A stretch of DNA of 64,000 nt. Source: Variovorax paradoxus. GTDB taxonomy: Bacteria > Pseudomonadota > Gammaproteobacteria > Burkholderiales > Burkholderiaceae_C. The notes under the pieces are model-generated. The model saw only the letters and a list, made by a program, of their open reading frames with translations. It ran no database searches and was not told the DNA's origin. Positions within the stretch are counted from its first letter, which is position 1; every line of letters starts with the position of its first letter. A program made the position numbers and the translations under genes. Below are positions 16,459-28,240 of this stretch, piece after piece. Location: positions 573,001 to 637,000 of the forward strand of contig NZ_CP091716.1 in assembly GCF_022009635.1 (NCBI RefSeq), given 5' to 3'.

Positions 16459-17797
16459 GTTCGCAGCCGGTGGCGGTGACGATGGCGTCGTCCTCGATGC
16501 GGATGCCGATGTTGTGGAACTGCTCCGGCACGCCGTCGGCGGGCCGCACGTAGATGCCGGGCTCCAGCGTCAGCACCATGCCCGGGTGCAGGATGCGGCT
16601 CGGGCGGTTCTTGATGACTTCGTTCGACAGCGGATCTTTTCGCTCGCTCACCTCGCCGACCTGCGTGGGCTCGACGTAGCTGCCGCAGTCGTGCACGTCC
16701 ATGCCCAGCCAGTGGCCGGTGCGGTGCATGTAGAACTGGAAGTAGGCGCGCGAGTCGATCACGTCCTGCACGTTGCCGACCTTGTCGGCGTCCAGCAGGC
16801 CCAGGTCGAGCATGCCTTGCGACAGCACCTTCACGGCCGCGTCGTGCGGGTCGTTGAAGCGATTGCCGGCCTTGGTGGCGGCGGCCGCGGCGTCCTGGCT
16901 GGCCAGCACCAGGTCGTACAGCGCGCGCTGCGGGCCGGTGAACCTGCCGTCGGCCGGGAAGGTGCGCGTGATGTCGCTTGCGTAGCCGTCGAGTTCGCAG
17001 CCCGCGTCGATCAGCACCAGCTCTCCCTTGCGCACCGGCGCCGCGTCGGCGCGGTAGTGCAGCACGCAGGCGTTGGCACCGGCCGCGACGATGGAGTAGT
17101 ACGCCGGGTACTGCGAGCCGCCGAGGCGGAACTCGTGCAGCAGCTCGGCGTCGAGGTGGTACTCGCGGGCGTCCTTGCCTTCGCGCAGCATGCGGGCCGA
17201 CAGCTGCATCGCGCGCACGTGCGCGCGGGCGCTGATCTGCGCGGCGCGGCGCATGATGTCCTGTTCGTGCGCGTCTTTCACGAGGCGCATCTCGTCGAGC
17301 GGGCCGCACAGGTCGCGCTGCTCCTCGGGGCACAGCGCGCCGTAGCGCACGCGGGCGCGCACCGATTGCAGCCAGCCGTCGATGCGGGTCTCCAGGCCCT
17401 TGTGGATCGCGAACGGGAACCACACGGTCGAGCGGTTCTCGAGCAGCTTGGGCAGTTTCGTGTCGAGGTCGGCGGCCGAGAAAGCTTCATCGACGCCGAG
17501 GGCGGCCGGCGCCGCTTCGGGGCCGAGGCGGTAGCCGTCCCAGATCTCGCGCTCCAGGTCTTTCGGCGCGCAGAACAGCGTGGCGCGGCCGTCGCCCGCC
17601 AGCACCAGCCAGGCGTTCGGCTCGGTGAAGCCCGTCAGGTAATAGAAGTAGCTGTCGTGGCGGTAGAGGAAGTCGGTGTCGCGGTTGCGCGGACGCTCGG
17701 GCGCCGTGGGGATGATGGCGATGCCGTCCTTGCCCAGTTGCGAGGCGAGGCGCGCGCGGCGCTCGGCGTAGATCGTGGTGGTGTCTGCTGAGGTCAT
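16400..17797 (-). CDS. pepP: Xaa-Pro aminopeptidase PepP
   Basis: 465 residues. An aminopeptidase P N-terminal domain (DTDFLYRHDSYFYYLTGF) is followed by a pita-bread M24 domain with the dinuclear manganese ligands: Asp in DAGCELDGY, Asp in SDITRTFP, His in HRTGHWLGMDVHD, Glu in LTLEPGIYV and Glu in GIRIED. It removes N-terminal residues preceding proline in the cytoplasm. The start overlaps the stop of the MurU-like gene by four bases, so it is the downstream gene of that operon. Confidence 0.95.
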   Translation of the reverse strand: MTSADTTTIYAERRARLASQLGKDGIAIIPTAPERPRNRDTDFLYRHDSYFYYLTGFTEPNAWLVLAGDGRATLFCAPKDLEREIWDGYRLGPEAAPAALGVDEAFSAADLDTKLPKLLENRSTVWFPFAIHKGLETRIDGWLQSVRARVRYGALCPEEQRDLCGPLDEMRLVKDAHEQDIMRRAAQISARAHVRAMQLSARMLREGKDAREYHLDAELLHEFRLGGSQYPAYYSIVAAGANACVLHYRADAAPVRKGELVLIDAGCELDGYASDITRTFPADGRFTGPQRALYDLVLASQDAAAAATKAGNRFNDPHDAAVKVLSQGMLDLGLLDADKVGNVQDVIDSRAYFQFYMHRTGHWLGMDVHDCGSYVEPTQVGEVSERKDPLSNEVIKNRPSRILHPGMVLTLEPGIYVRPADGVPEQFHNIGIRIEDDAIVTATGCELISRGVPVKADEIEALMRA

Positions 17798-18504
17798 CTT
17801 GGCGTGTTCAGTTGGGCAAGCCGTTCGGGGGTTCCCACATCGGTCCAGGGGCCGGTGTAGAGCTCGGCGCTCACCAGTTCATTGTCCATCGCGGCACGCA
17901 GGATCGGCGCCAATGGGGCTTTGCGGCCGGCCGGGTTGCCGGCGGGGATGTCGCAGTACGGCGGCGCGAACAGCGGGGCGCGGTAGAGGCCAATGGTCGA
18001 GAAGGTGAACTTCTCGGGCGCCGTGTTCAACGCGAGGCCGTCCGGCGAGAGGCCGAAGTCGCCCTTCGTGTTGTGCGCCGGGTTCGGCACCAGCCACAGG
18101 TGCGCGAGCTTGCCGCTGGCGACAAAGCGATCGACCGCAGCCTGCGTGAAGACGAAGCCGGGCGCGAACACGTCGCCGGCCGCGACCCAGAACACATCGC
18201 CCAGCAGCGGCAGCGCGCGCACGATGCCGCCGGCCGTCTCGAGCGCGCCGCCAAAGTCGCGGCCCTCGTCGGAGTATGAAATCGATAGCGCGGTATGCCC
18301 GTCCAGCAAGGGCTTGGCGCCGAAGCGCTGCAAAACCTGCGTGCCCAGCCAGTCGGTGTTGACCACCAACTCGGTGAAGCCGCCGGCGGCCAGCGCCTCC
18401 ATCGGCCACTGCATCAGCGGCTTGCCGCGCACTTCGAGCAGGGGCTTGGGGCAGGTGTCGGTCAATGGCCGCATGCGCTCGCCGCGCCCGGCGGCAAGGA
18501 TCAT
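17794..18504 (-). CDS. murU: MurU-like nucleotidyltransferase
   Basis: 236 residues. The nucleotidyltransferase signature MILAAGRGERMRPLTDTCPK opens the protein, with the second Lys-containing KPLLEV block at once behind, Asp in AAGDVFAPG as metal ligand and a short C terminus without the hexapeptide-repeat domain of acetylating enzymes. This size and pattern fit N-acetylmuramate-1-phosphate uridylyltransferase of peptidoglycan recycling, or a mannose/glucose-1-phosphate nucleotidyltransferase. The usual partner kinase AmgK is not adjacent; a SpeD-like gene is upstream and pepP follows by ATGA overlap. The start at 18504 is set by this signature; a long open frame upstream is only an antisense shadow of tkt. 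Confidence 0.75.
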   Translation of the reverse strand: MILAAGRGERMRPLTDTCPKPLLEVRGKPLMQWPMEALAAGGFTELVVNTDWLGTQVLQRFGAKPLLDGHTALSISYSDEGRDFGGALETAGGIVRALPLLGDVFWVAAGDVFAPGFVFTQAAVDRFVASGKLAHLWLVPNPAHNTKGDFGLSPDGLALNTAPEKFTFSTIGLYRAPLFAPPYCDIPAGNPAGRKAPLAPILRAAMDNELVSAELYTGPWTDVGTPERLAQLNTPR

Positions 18505-18518
18505 GGCCCGCGCCGCGC

Positions 18519-18899
18519 TCACGCCGGGACCCGTCCGCGCTGAAGCTCGTTGCGCTCGCTGCGGCGGGGCTGGAACAGCGCCACAAGGCATTCCATCAGC
18601 GCATGCGCCTTGGCCGAATGGTCGCCGCTGAAGTTGCAGACGTACACGTCGAGCGTCACGCCGCGTTGCTCGGGCCAGGTGTGGATGCACAGGTGCGATT
18701 CGGCCAGCAGCACCGTGGCGGTGACGCCGCCCGGCCCCTGCGGCGTGGCCGGGAAACCGTGGAACAGCTTGCCCACCGCCTGCAGCCCGGCGGCCGAGAC
18801 CGCCTTGAGGCAAACGGCCCCCAGGGCCTCCCGGTCGGTGAGCCATTGAAGGCCGCATTGGCAGTCGTGGAGGTCGGCGGTGAGGTGCAGCCCGTGCAT
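18519..18899 (-). CDS. speD: S-adenosylmethionine decarboxylase proenzyme, SpeD-like
   Basis: 126 residues from ATG at 18899 (a TTG at 18908 is also in frame). The self-cleavage site typical of bacterial SpeD, Glu-Ser in [14 protein letters not shown], is present with the following His; cleavage would give a pyruvoyl group on the new Ser. [10 protein letters not shown] supplies the second conserved Cys/His region. The product supplies the aminopropyl donor for spermidine. It lies 14 bases upstream of the MurU-like gene on the same strand. Confidence 0.78.
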   Translation of the reverse strand: MHGLHLTADLHDCQCGLQWLTDREALGAVCLKAVSAAGLQAVGKLFHGFPATPQGPGGVTATVLLAESHLCIHTWPEQRGVTLDVYVCNFSGDHSAKAHALMECLVALFQPRRSERNELQRGRVPA

Positions 18900-19038
18900 G
18901 GGTGGCAACTCTAGCAGTCCGGCTGCCGCACAAGAACATCAGTCGGGTGTTCGGGCTGTATCGGCGGGCGTTCGGGCTCGCCCGGTAAAATCGCGGGTTC
19001 CCCCCTATCCCACCCACCCCTTTTCCCCCGAAAGCCCC

Positions 19039-22198
<3,160 letters not shown>

Positions 22199-22216
22199 GG
22201 CTTCGACGCTTCAATG

Positions 22217-22243
22217 AAAAACGCGCCCGAGGGCGCGTTTTTT
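22217..22243 (+). terminator. Rho-independent terminator after gap
   Basis: Stem AACGCGCCC / GGGCGCGTT with a two-base loop, preceded by an A-run and followed by TTTTTT on the plus strand. The A-run also lets it work for the minus-strand gene ending at 22243. Confidence 0.9.
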
Positions 22244-22857
22244 CATGGTGGCGACAAGTCGGGTATCTGCTCGGATGCATAGCGCGCAAGGAGCCCGCGC
22301 AAGCCCTCCGCGTCGTATGAACGAGGGCCTGCCCAGGCCAGCCGTTCTTTCAATTCTTCGTCGCGCCTGGCATACGGCACGAGCATCTGCATTCCTTCCT
22401 GCAGGCGGATTCCGCCGCTCGTCAGCCACGCCACGGAGAACATCAGCGAGTCCAGGTGCTTCCCCCAGTGCAGCTGGGCGAGGACCCAGGCCTCCGTGTT
22501 GCCGGCCAGTCCGTATTCGAGCGCGGTGTCGTCGAGAGACTGCTTGAACGTTCTCCAGTCCAAGGGATGTTCTCCTTCGCGGAAATTGCCTGGGCCGGGC
22601 GCACCGATGGCTCGAGCGATCTGCGCATGGAGCGAGGCAATGAATGCGGGGTCGATCGACACCTTGCCTTGCCGGGCCGATGCGACAACGTCGAGCCACC
22701 CTGACCGAATGGCGGCTTCGAGCGCCTCGCCAGATGCACTGATCGGGCCCCAGTTGCCAAACGCCAGCTCGATGCGAGCCAATGCGCGTGCCAAGTCGGG
22801 GGCCCGAAGTTCAGCGTCCTCCCAGTTAGTCGCGCGGCAAGCGAAGGCCACGAGCAA
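22243..22857 (-). CDS. Hypothetical protein, 204 residues
   Basis: Not a family I recognise. It has no signal peptide or membrane segment and is Ala/Leu-rich with scattered Trp, which suggests an all-helical cytoplasmic protein. Codon bias (strong G or C at third positions) supports this frame rather than the Arg-rich frame on the same strand (22211-22699). It sits between the gap terminator and a monooxygenase gene on the same strand six bases upstream. Confidence 0.65.
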   Translation of the reverse strand: MLVAFACRATNWEDAELRAPDLARALARIELAFGNWGPISASGEALEAAIRSGWLDVVASARQGKVSIDPAFIASLHAQIARAIGAPGPGNFREGEHPLDWRTFKQSLDDTALEYGLAGNTEAWVLAQLHWGKHLDSLMFSVAWLTSGGIRLQEGMQMLVPYARRDEELKERLAWAGPRSYDAEGLRGLLARYASEQIPDLSPP

Positions 22858-22863
22858 GGAAAC

Positions 22864-23172
22864 TCAAACCGGCTCGAGCACGTGAATCAGCTTGCCCGCC
22901 GTCAGCTCCTTGGTCTTCTCGCTGTGCGCCTTCATGTGCGGCGCGACCGCGTGGGCCTGCAGGTGGGCCAAGGTTTCCCATTTCTCGATCACGACGAAGG
23001 TGTCGGGGCCGAAACTGGCCTTCGACGTGGGGATGCCTTGCGCATCGACCGTCGCGCCGTATTCGATGCAGCCCTCCTCGGCCAGCACGGCCGCGCGGTT
23101 GGCGGCGAAGGCTTCGAGCAGCGCGGCGCGCTGGCCCGGCTTGGCGGTGATGACTGCGACGACGTGGATCAT
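22864..23172 (-). CDS. Antibiotic biosynthesis monooxygenase (ABM) family, quinol monooxygenase-like
   Basis: 102 residues with the ferredoxin-like ABM fold pattern: MIHVVAVITAKPGQ at the start, EEGCIEYGAT in the middle and FVVIEKWET before the last helix, ending in LIHVLEPV. Related to YgiN, which acts on quinols, but many family members have unknown substrates. Divergent from the Nramp transporter. Confidence 0.8.
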   Translation of the reverse strand: MIHVVAVITAKPGQRAALLEAFAANRAAVLAEEGCIEYGATVDAQGIPTSKASFGPDTFVVIEKWETLAHLQAHAVAPHMKAHSEKTKELTAGKLIHVLEPV

Positions 23173-23304
23173 TGGGAAAGTCTCCGAGGGTTGATGTGTG
23201 AGGGATGACGCACCGGGGTGCGAACGCCGAATCTAAGAGATCCGGCACCGCCGCGCGGGTCCGGTCCGCGACAACACCGCGGCCTTGTCCCTATCATCGT
23301 CCGC

Positions 23305-24630
23305 ATGTTCTTCCCGCTGCCCCGCACGGCCACGGCGCCTTTCTGCCCTTCCGAGGTGAAGGGCAGCGTGGCCGTTCCGCAGGAACTGCCCTTTTTCAGG
23401 AAGCTGATGCGCTACGCGGGCCCGGGCCTGCTGGTGTCGGTCGGCTACATGGACCCGGGCAACTGGGCGACCGACATCGAGGCCGGCTCGCGCTTCGGCT
23501 ACGGCCTGCTCTTCGTGGTGCTGCTCGCGAGCCTGGCGGCGATGCTGCTGCAGACGCTGTGCGTGCGGCTGGGGCTCGTGGCGCGGAAAGACCTGGCGCG
23601 CGCCTGCCGCGAGCATTACTCGCCGCGCGTCAATCGCTTCCTGTGGCTGGGCGCCGAGCTGGCCATCGTGGCCTGCGACCTGGCGGAGGTGCTGGGCAGC
23701 GCGCTCGCGCTGCACCTGCTGTTCGGCGTGTCGATTCCGGTGGGCATCGCCATCACGGCCTTCGACACGCTGCTGGTGCTCGGGCTGCAGGGCGCGGGCT
23801 TTCGGCGCGTGGAGGCCATCGTGCTCGGGCTGGTCGGCACCATCGCGGGCTGCTTCGCGGTCGAGCTGATGATGGCGCCGCCCAACTGGTTCGGCGTGGC
23901 GATGGGCTTCGCGCCGAGCCTGGAGCGGCTGCACCAGCCGGGCGCGCTGTACCTGGCCATCGGCATCGTCGGCGCCACGGTGATGCCGCACAACCTGTAC
24001 CTGCATTCGTCCATCGTGCAGACCCGCCTCGTGGCCGACACCGAACCGGCGCGGCGCGAGGCGGTGCGCTTCTGCACGCTCGACGCGGTGGTGTCGCTGT
24101 CGCTCGCGCTGCTGGTCAACGCGGCCATCATGGTGCTGGCCGCCAGCGCCTTCCACGCCACCGGCCACCGCGAAGTGGCGGAGATCGACGACGCCTACCG
24201 GCTGCTCGAGCCCGTGGTCGGCAGCGCCTTCGCGGCCACGCTGTTCGGCATCGCGCTGCTGGCCTCGGGGCAGAGCTCGACCTTCACCGGCACCATCGCG
24301 GGCCAGATCATCATGGAAGGTTTTCTGGACCTGAAGATCCCGTGCTGGCAGCGCCGGCTGATCACGCGCGCACTCGCGCTGGGCCCGGCCTTCCTCGGCG
24401 TCTGGTGGTTCGGCGACGGCGGCGTGGGCAAGATGCTGGTGCTCAGCCAGGTGGTGCTGAGCTTCCAGCTGCCGTTCGCGATGTGGCCCTTGATCCGTTT
24501 CACCAGCAGCCGCGCCATGATGGGCGGATTTGCCAACGGGCCGGTGCTCAAGTCGCTCGCGTGGGGCCTGTTCAGCGTGATCGGCGCCGCCAACATGTGG
24601 CTGGTGGCGTCGGTGCTCAGCGGCGGTTGA
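23305..24630 (+). CDS. mntH: Nramp family divalent metal transporter
   Basis: 441 residues, 11 predicted membrane helices. The metal-site motifs are present: DPGNW in the first helix and GATVMPHNLYLH in the sixth. It takes up manganese, and perhaps iron, with protons across the inner membrane. The start at 23305 gives the usual N-terminal length; an upstream in-frame extension is Arg/Pro-rich and unlikely. No manganese riboswitch pattern was seen in the 130-base leader. Its 3' end overlaps the convergent LysR gene by 14 bases. Confidence 0.88.
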   Translation: MFFPLPRTATAPFCPSEVKGSVAVPQELPFFRKLMRYAGPGLLVSVGYMDPGNWATDIEAGSRFGYGLLFVVLLASLAAMLLQTLCVRLGLVARKDLARACREHYSPRVNRFLWLGAELAIVACDLAEVLGSALALHLLFGVSIPVGIAITAFDTLLVLGLQGAGFRRVEAIVLGLVGTIAGCFAVELMMAPPNWFGVAMGFAPSLERLHQPGALYLAIGIVGATVMPHNLYLHSSIVQTRLVADTEPARREAVRFCTLDAVVSLSLALLVNAAIMVLAASAFHATGHREVAEIDDAYRLLEPVVGSAFAATLFGIALLASGQSSTFTGTIAGQIIMEGFLDLKIPCWQRRLITRALALGPAFLGVWWFGDGGVGKMLVLSQVVLSFQLPFAMWPLIRFTSSRAMMGGFANGPVLKSLAWGLFSVIGAANMWLVASVLSGG

Positions 24631-25555
24631 GCGAAGGCTCGGCCGCGTCCTTGCCCAGCGCCGCCGCGATGAAGTCGACGAAGGTCCGCACGCGCGCCGA
24701 CAGCTGGTGGCGCTGCGGATACACGGCGTAGATGTCGGCGTCGGGCGTGCGGTAGTTCGCGAGCACCTGCACCAGCCGGCCGCTGCGCAGATAGCGCGCG
24801 ATGTCCCATTCGGCGCGTATCAGGATGCCGTGTCCCTCGAGCGCCCAGTTGACCGCGATCTCGCCGTCGTTGGTGCTGAGCGCGCCGCGCGTCTTCACCG
24901 CCTCGGTGCGCTGCGCCGCGCCCCGGCCGGTGCTCAGGCGCCACATGCCGTAGGCCTCGTCGCCCTGGCGGATGCCGATGCAGCGGTGATGCGCCAGGTC
25001 GTTGGGCACCCTGGGCTGCCCGGCGCGCGCCAGGTAGGCCGGCGAGGCACACAGCAGCCGCCGGTTCGATGCAATGCGCCGCGCGATCACGCGGGCTTCG
25101 GGCGGCGCGCCGAATCGGATGCAGACGTCGAACGCGTCGTCGGTCAGCGGCGGCGGATTGACCGACAGCTGCAGCTGCACTTCCACTTGCGGATGCTTGC
25201 GCACGAACTTCGAGATGAGCGGCGCCACGTGGCTGCGGCCGAAGCCCAGCGTGGCGTTCACGCGCAGCAGGCCCTGCGCCTCGCCCTTCGCGCCGCCCAG
25301 CAGCTGTGCCATGTCGTCGATCTCGCCGAGGATGCGGCGCGCATGGGCCACGTAGAGCTCGCCTTCGGGCGTGAGGCTCATGCGCCGCGTGGTGCGGTTC
25401 ACCAGCGTCACGCCCAGGCGGGTTTCCATTTGCGAGAGCCGCTTGCTCACGGCCGGCGTGCTGATGCCCAGCTCGCGCGCCGCGGCGCTCAGGCTGCCGC
25501 AGGCCGCCAGCGCGGAGAAGAAGCCGAGGTCGGCGGGCTGGACAGGGGAGGTCAT
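24617..25555 (-). CDS. LysR-type regulator divergent from tartrate dehydrogenase
   Basis: 312 residues. Helix-turn-helix at about 10-65 (SLSAAARELGISTPAVSKRL) followed by RTTRRMSLTPEG and a standard effector domain. It is divergent from the tartrate dehydrogenase gene across 112 bases holding a T-N11-A-like inverted repeat, the usual layout of a LysR protein and its target, so it probably senses tartrate or a related acid. Confidence 0.9.
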   Translation of the reverse strand: MTSPVQPADLGFFSALAACGSLSAAARELGISTPAVSKRLSQMETRLGVTLVNRTTRRMSLTPEGELYVAHARRILGEIDDMAQLLGGAKGEAQGLLRVNATLGFGRSHVAPLISKFVRKHPQVEVQLQLSVNPPPLTDDAFDVCIRFGAPPEARVIARRIASNRRLLCASPAYLARAGQPRVPNDLAHHRCIGIRQGDEAYGMWRLSTGRGAAQRTEAVKTRGALSTNDGEIAVNWALEGHGILIRAEWDIARYLRSGRLVQVLANYRTPDADIYAVYPQRHQLSARVRTFVDFIAAALGKDAAEPSLNRR

Positions 25556-25592
25556 GGCGGCTGCCTCACTGTTGAATTGAAGTTAATGATGG

Positions 25593-25611
25593 ATTCACTT
25601 TGGGCGTGAAT
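25593..25611. promoter_or_regulatory. Possible LysR-type operator
   Basis: ATTCAC at 25593-25598 and GTGAAT at 25606-25611 with a 7-base spacer, an inverted repeat of the size bound by LysR dimers, in the divergent promoter of the regulator and tartrate dehydrogenase genes. Confidence 0.45.
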
Positions 25612-25667
25612 TGTTAGCCGTGCCGGATCCTACAGTGGGCTCTTTCCAAGAGCACACGAGGACATCG

Positions 25668-26759
25668 ATGACCAGCTACAGCATTGCCACCATTCCCGGA
25701 GACGGCATCGGCAAGGAAGTGATCCCGGCGGGGCGCCGGGTGATGGAAGCGCTGGCCGAGGCCTCCGGCGGCGCGCTGCAATTCAGCTTCGAGGACTTCG
25801 GCTGGGGCGGCGACTGGTATCGCGCGCACGGCGAGATGATGCCGGCCGACGGCCTGGATACCCTGCGCAAGAAGGACGCCATTCTTTTCGGCTCCGCGGG
25901 CGATCCGCACATTCCCGATCACGTCACGCTCTGGGGCCTGCGCCTGAAGATCTGCCAGGGCTTCGACCAGTACGCCAACGTGCGGCCCACGCGCATCCTG
26001 CCGGGCATCGACGGCCCGCTCAAGCGCTGCGCGCCGGGCCAGCTCGACTGGGTGATCGTGCGCGAGAACTCCGAGGGCGAATACGCCGGTGTCGGCGGCC
26101 GCGTGCACCAGGGCCACCCCATCGAGGCCGCGACCGACGTGAGCATGATGACCCGCGCGGGCGTGGAGCGCATCATGCGTTTCGCCTTCAAGCTGGCGCG
26201 CTCGCGGCCGCGCAAGCTGCTCACCGTGGTGACCAAGAGCAACGCGCAGCGCCATGCGATGGTGATGTGGGACGAGATCGCGCTGCAGATTTCCAAAGAG
26301 TTCCCCGATGTCACCTGGGACAAGGAACTGGTTGACGCCTGCACCGCGCGCATGGTCAACCGCCCTGCCTCGCTCGACACCATCGTTGCCACCAACCTGC
26401 ACGCCGACATCCTCAGCGACCTGGCGGCCGCGCTGGCGGGCAGCCTGGGCATCGCGCCCACCGGCAACATCGACCCCGAGCGGCGCTATCCGTCGATGTT
26501 CGAGCCCATCCACGGTTCGGCCTTCGACATCATGGGCAAGGGCCTGGCCAACCCGGTCGGCACCTTCTGGTCGGTGGTGATGCTGCTCGAGCACCTGGGC
26601 GAGGCCGAGGCGGCGCGCCGCGTGATGCAGGCGGTGGAGCACGTCACGGCCAACCCGGCGCTGCACACGCGCGACCTGGGCGGCAGCGCGACCACCGAGC
26701 AGGTGACGCGGGCGGTGTGCGCGCACATCGCGGGCGAGCCGATGCGGCTCGCGGCATGA
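25668..26759 (+). CDS. ttuC: Tartrate dehydrogenase/decarboxylase (isopropylmalate dehydrogenase family)
   Basis: 363 residues. Beta-decarboxylating dehydrogenase family: IPGDGIGKEV at the N terminus, substrate Arg residues in LRLKICQGFDQYANVRP, catalytic Tyr in NSEGEYAG, Lys in VTKSNAQRH, and metal-binding Asp residues in HADILSDLAAAL. The version of these motifs (VRENSEGEYAGVGGR) matches TtuC-type tartrate dehydrogenase rather than LeuB. It oxidises L- or meso-tartrate or D-malate with NAD and manganese. A Bug receptor follows, as expected for dicarboxylate use. Confidence 0.85.
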   Translation: MTSYSIATIPGDGIGKEVIPAGRRVMEALAEASGGALQFSFEDFGWGGDWYRAHGEMMPADGLDTLRKKDAILFGSAGDPHIPDHVTLWGLRLKICQGFDQYANVRPTRILPGIDGPLKRCAPGQLDWVIVRENSEGEYAGVGGRVHQGHPIEAATDVSMMTRAGVERIMRFAFKLARSRPRKLLTVVTKSNAQRHAMVMWDEIALQISKEFPDVTWDKELVDACTARMVNRPASLDTIVATNLHADILSDLAAALAGSLGIAPTGNIDPERRYPSMFEPIHGSAFDIMGKGLANPVGTFWSVVMLLEHLGEAEAARRVMQAVEHVTANPALHTRDLGGSATTEQVTRAVCAHIAGEPMRLAA

Positions 26760-26847
26760 CCGCATGACGGCCTGAACGGCCGCCAGCGACAAGACGGTAT
26801 CCGCGCGCCTCGATGCGCGCACCACTACAACGAGCCGGAGACAAACC

Positions 26848-27882
26848 ATGAACGCTTCTTCCACCGCGCGTCGACGCAACAACGGCAGGCGCACCGTGCT
26901 TCGGGCCGCGGCGCTCGCGCTGGGCCTCGGCACCGCCGCGCTGACCTTCGCGCAACAGCCGCAACAGCAACAGGCACCGGCCGGCTGGCCGGCCAAGCCC
27001 ATCAGCCTCATCGTGCCCTTCCCAGCCGGCGGCACCACCGACGTGCTGGCGCGCGCGCTGGCCGACAAGCTCTCGCAGTCGCTCGGCCAGCCCGTGGTGG
27101 TCGAGAGCAGGCCCGGCGCCGGCGCCACGCTCGGCGCCGACTACGTGGCCAAGGCCAAACCCGACGGCTACACGCTGCTGATGGGCGCGGTGCATCACAC
27201 CATCGCCACCAGCGTCTACAAGAAGCTGCCCTACGACTTCCAGAAAGACCTGGCGCCCATCACGGTGGTGGCCATGGTGCCGAACGTGCTGGTCGTCAAC
27301 GCCGCCAACACGCCGGCGAAGAACGTCGCCGAACTGGTCGCGCTGGCCAAGGCCGCGCCCGAGAAGCTGGCCTACGGCTCCAACGGCAACGGCACGGCGC
27401 AGCACCTGATCGGCACGCAGTTCCAGGCCAGCACCGGCACCACGCTGCTGCACGTGCCCTACAAGGGCAGCGGCCCGCTCACCACCGACCTGCTCGGCGG
27501 CCAGGTGGCGATGTCTTTCGACACCATCACGCCGGTGCTGCAGCACATCAAGAGCGGCAAGCTGCGCGCGCTGGCCGTGACCACGGCACGCCGCTCGACG
27601 GTGCTGCCCGACGTGCCGACGCTGGAAGAAGCGGGCCTCAAGGGCTTCGACATCGGCACCTGGTTCGGCGTGCTCGCGCCGGCGGCCACGCCGAAAGAAA
27701 TCGTCGCGCGCCTGAACGCCGAGATGGTGAAGATCATCCACTCGCCCGACTTCGCGCAACGCATGCAGGCCGTCGGCGCAGAGCCGCTGGGCGGCACGCA
27801 GGAAGAAATGGCGCGCCGCATCCGCGAGGAGACGGCCAAGTTCGCGAAGCTGGTGAAGGAAGGCGGCGTGGCGATCGACTGA
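26848..27882 (+). CDS. Bug/TctC family periplasmic receptor
   Basis: 344 residues. A twin-Arg-poor, basic then hydrophobic leader (about residues 1-35, ending AALTFAQQ) directs it to the periplasm. Core Bug motifs: PISLIVPFPAGGTTDVLARA, PVVVESRPGAGATLGADYVAK, and VPYKGSGPLTTDLLGGQV. It probably binds tartrate or another carboxylate for a tripartite TctAB transporter, but no tctAB genes are adjacent, which is normal for the many orphan Bug proteins of Burkholderiales. Confidence 0.9.
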   Translation: MNASSTARRRNNGRRTVLRAAALALGLGTAALTFAQQPQQQQAPAGWPAKPISLIVPFPAGGTTDVLARALADKLSQSLGQPVVVESRPGAGATLGADYVAKAKPDGYTLLMGAVHHTIATSVYKKLPYDFQKDLAPITVVAMVPNVLVVNAANTPAKNVAELVALAKAAPEKLAYGSNGNGTAQHLIGTQFQASTGTTLLHVPYKGSGPLTTDLLGGQVAMSFDTITPVLQHIKSGKLRALAVTTARRSTVLPDVPTLEEAGLKGFDIGTWFGVLAPAATPKEIVARLNAEMVKIIHSPDFAQRMQAVGAEPLGGTQEEMARRIREETAKFAKLVKEGGVAID

Positions 27883-27937
27883 GGAGGCCGCCGAACTTAG
27901 GATGGCGGCTTCCGCATTCACTCACCCGCCCTCATCC

Positions 27938-28228
27938 ATGTTCATCGTCACCCTCACCTACATCCGCCCGCTCGAAGAACTCGACGCGCTGATGGATGCG
28001 CATGTCACCTGGCTCAAGAAGCACTACGAAAGTGGTCTGTTCGTGGCCTCGGGCCGGCAGGTGCCGCGCAAGGGCGGCGTGATCCTGGCGCGCTCGGGCG
28101 ACCGCGAAGCGCTGGAGGCGGTGCTGGCGCGCGATCCGTTCGTGCAGAACGGCGTCGCGCGCACCGACGTGATCGAGTTCGTGCCCAGCATGACCGCGCC
28201 GGGCGCCGAAGTCCTGAAGACGCTCTGA
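27938..28228 (+). CDS. YCII-related domain protein
   Basis: 96 residues from MFIVTLTYIRPLEELD. The YCII fold is indicated by the HVTWLKKHYESG helix with its conserved His, the strand VASGRQVPRKGG and DPFVQNGVARTDVIEF. Members are small dimeric enzymes or binding proteins of mostly unknown function. It stands alone, 55 bases after the Bug gene. Confidence 0.85.
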   Translation: MFIVTLTYIRPLEELDALMDAHVTWLKKHYESGLFVASGRQVPRKGGVILARSGDREALEAVLARDPFVQNGVARTDVIEFVPSMTAPGAEVLKTL

Positions 28229-28240
28229 GCCGGGGCTCGC

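Noticed and set aside
22211..22699. 162-codon Arg-rich minus frame
   Set aside because: Overlaps the 204-residue hypothetical gene in another frame; composition is that of a shadow.
23173..23304. Manganese riboswitch upstream of the Nramp gene
   Set aside because: The conserved loops of the yybP-ykoY motif could not be found in the short leader.
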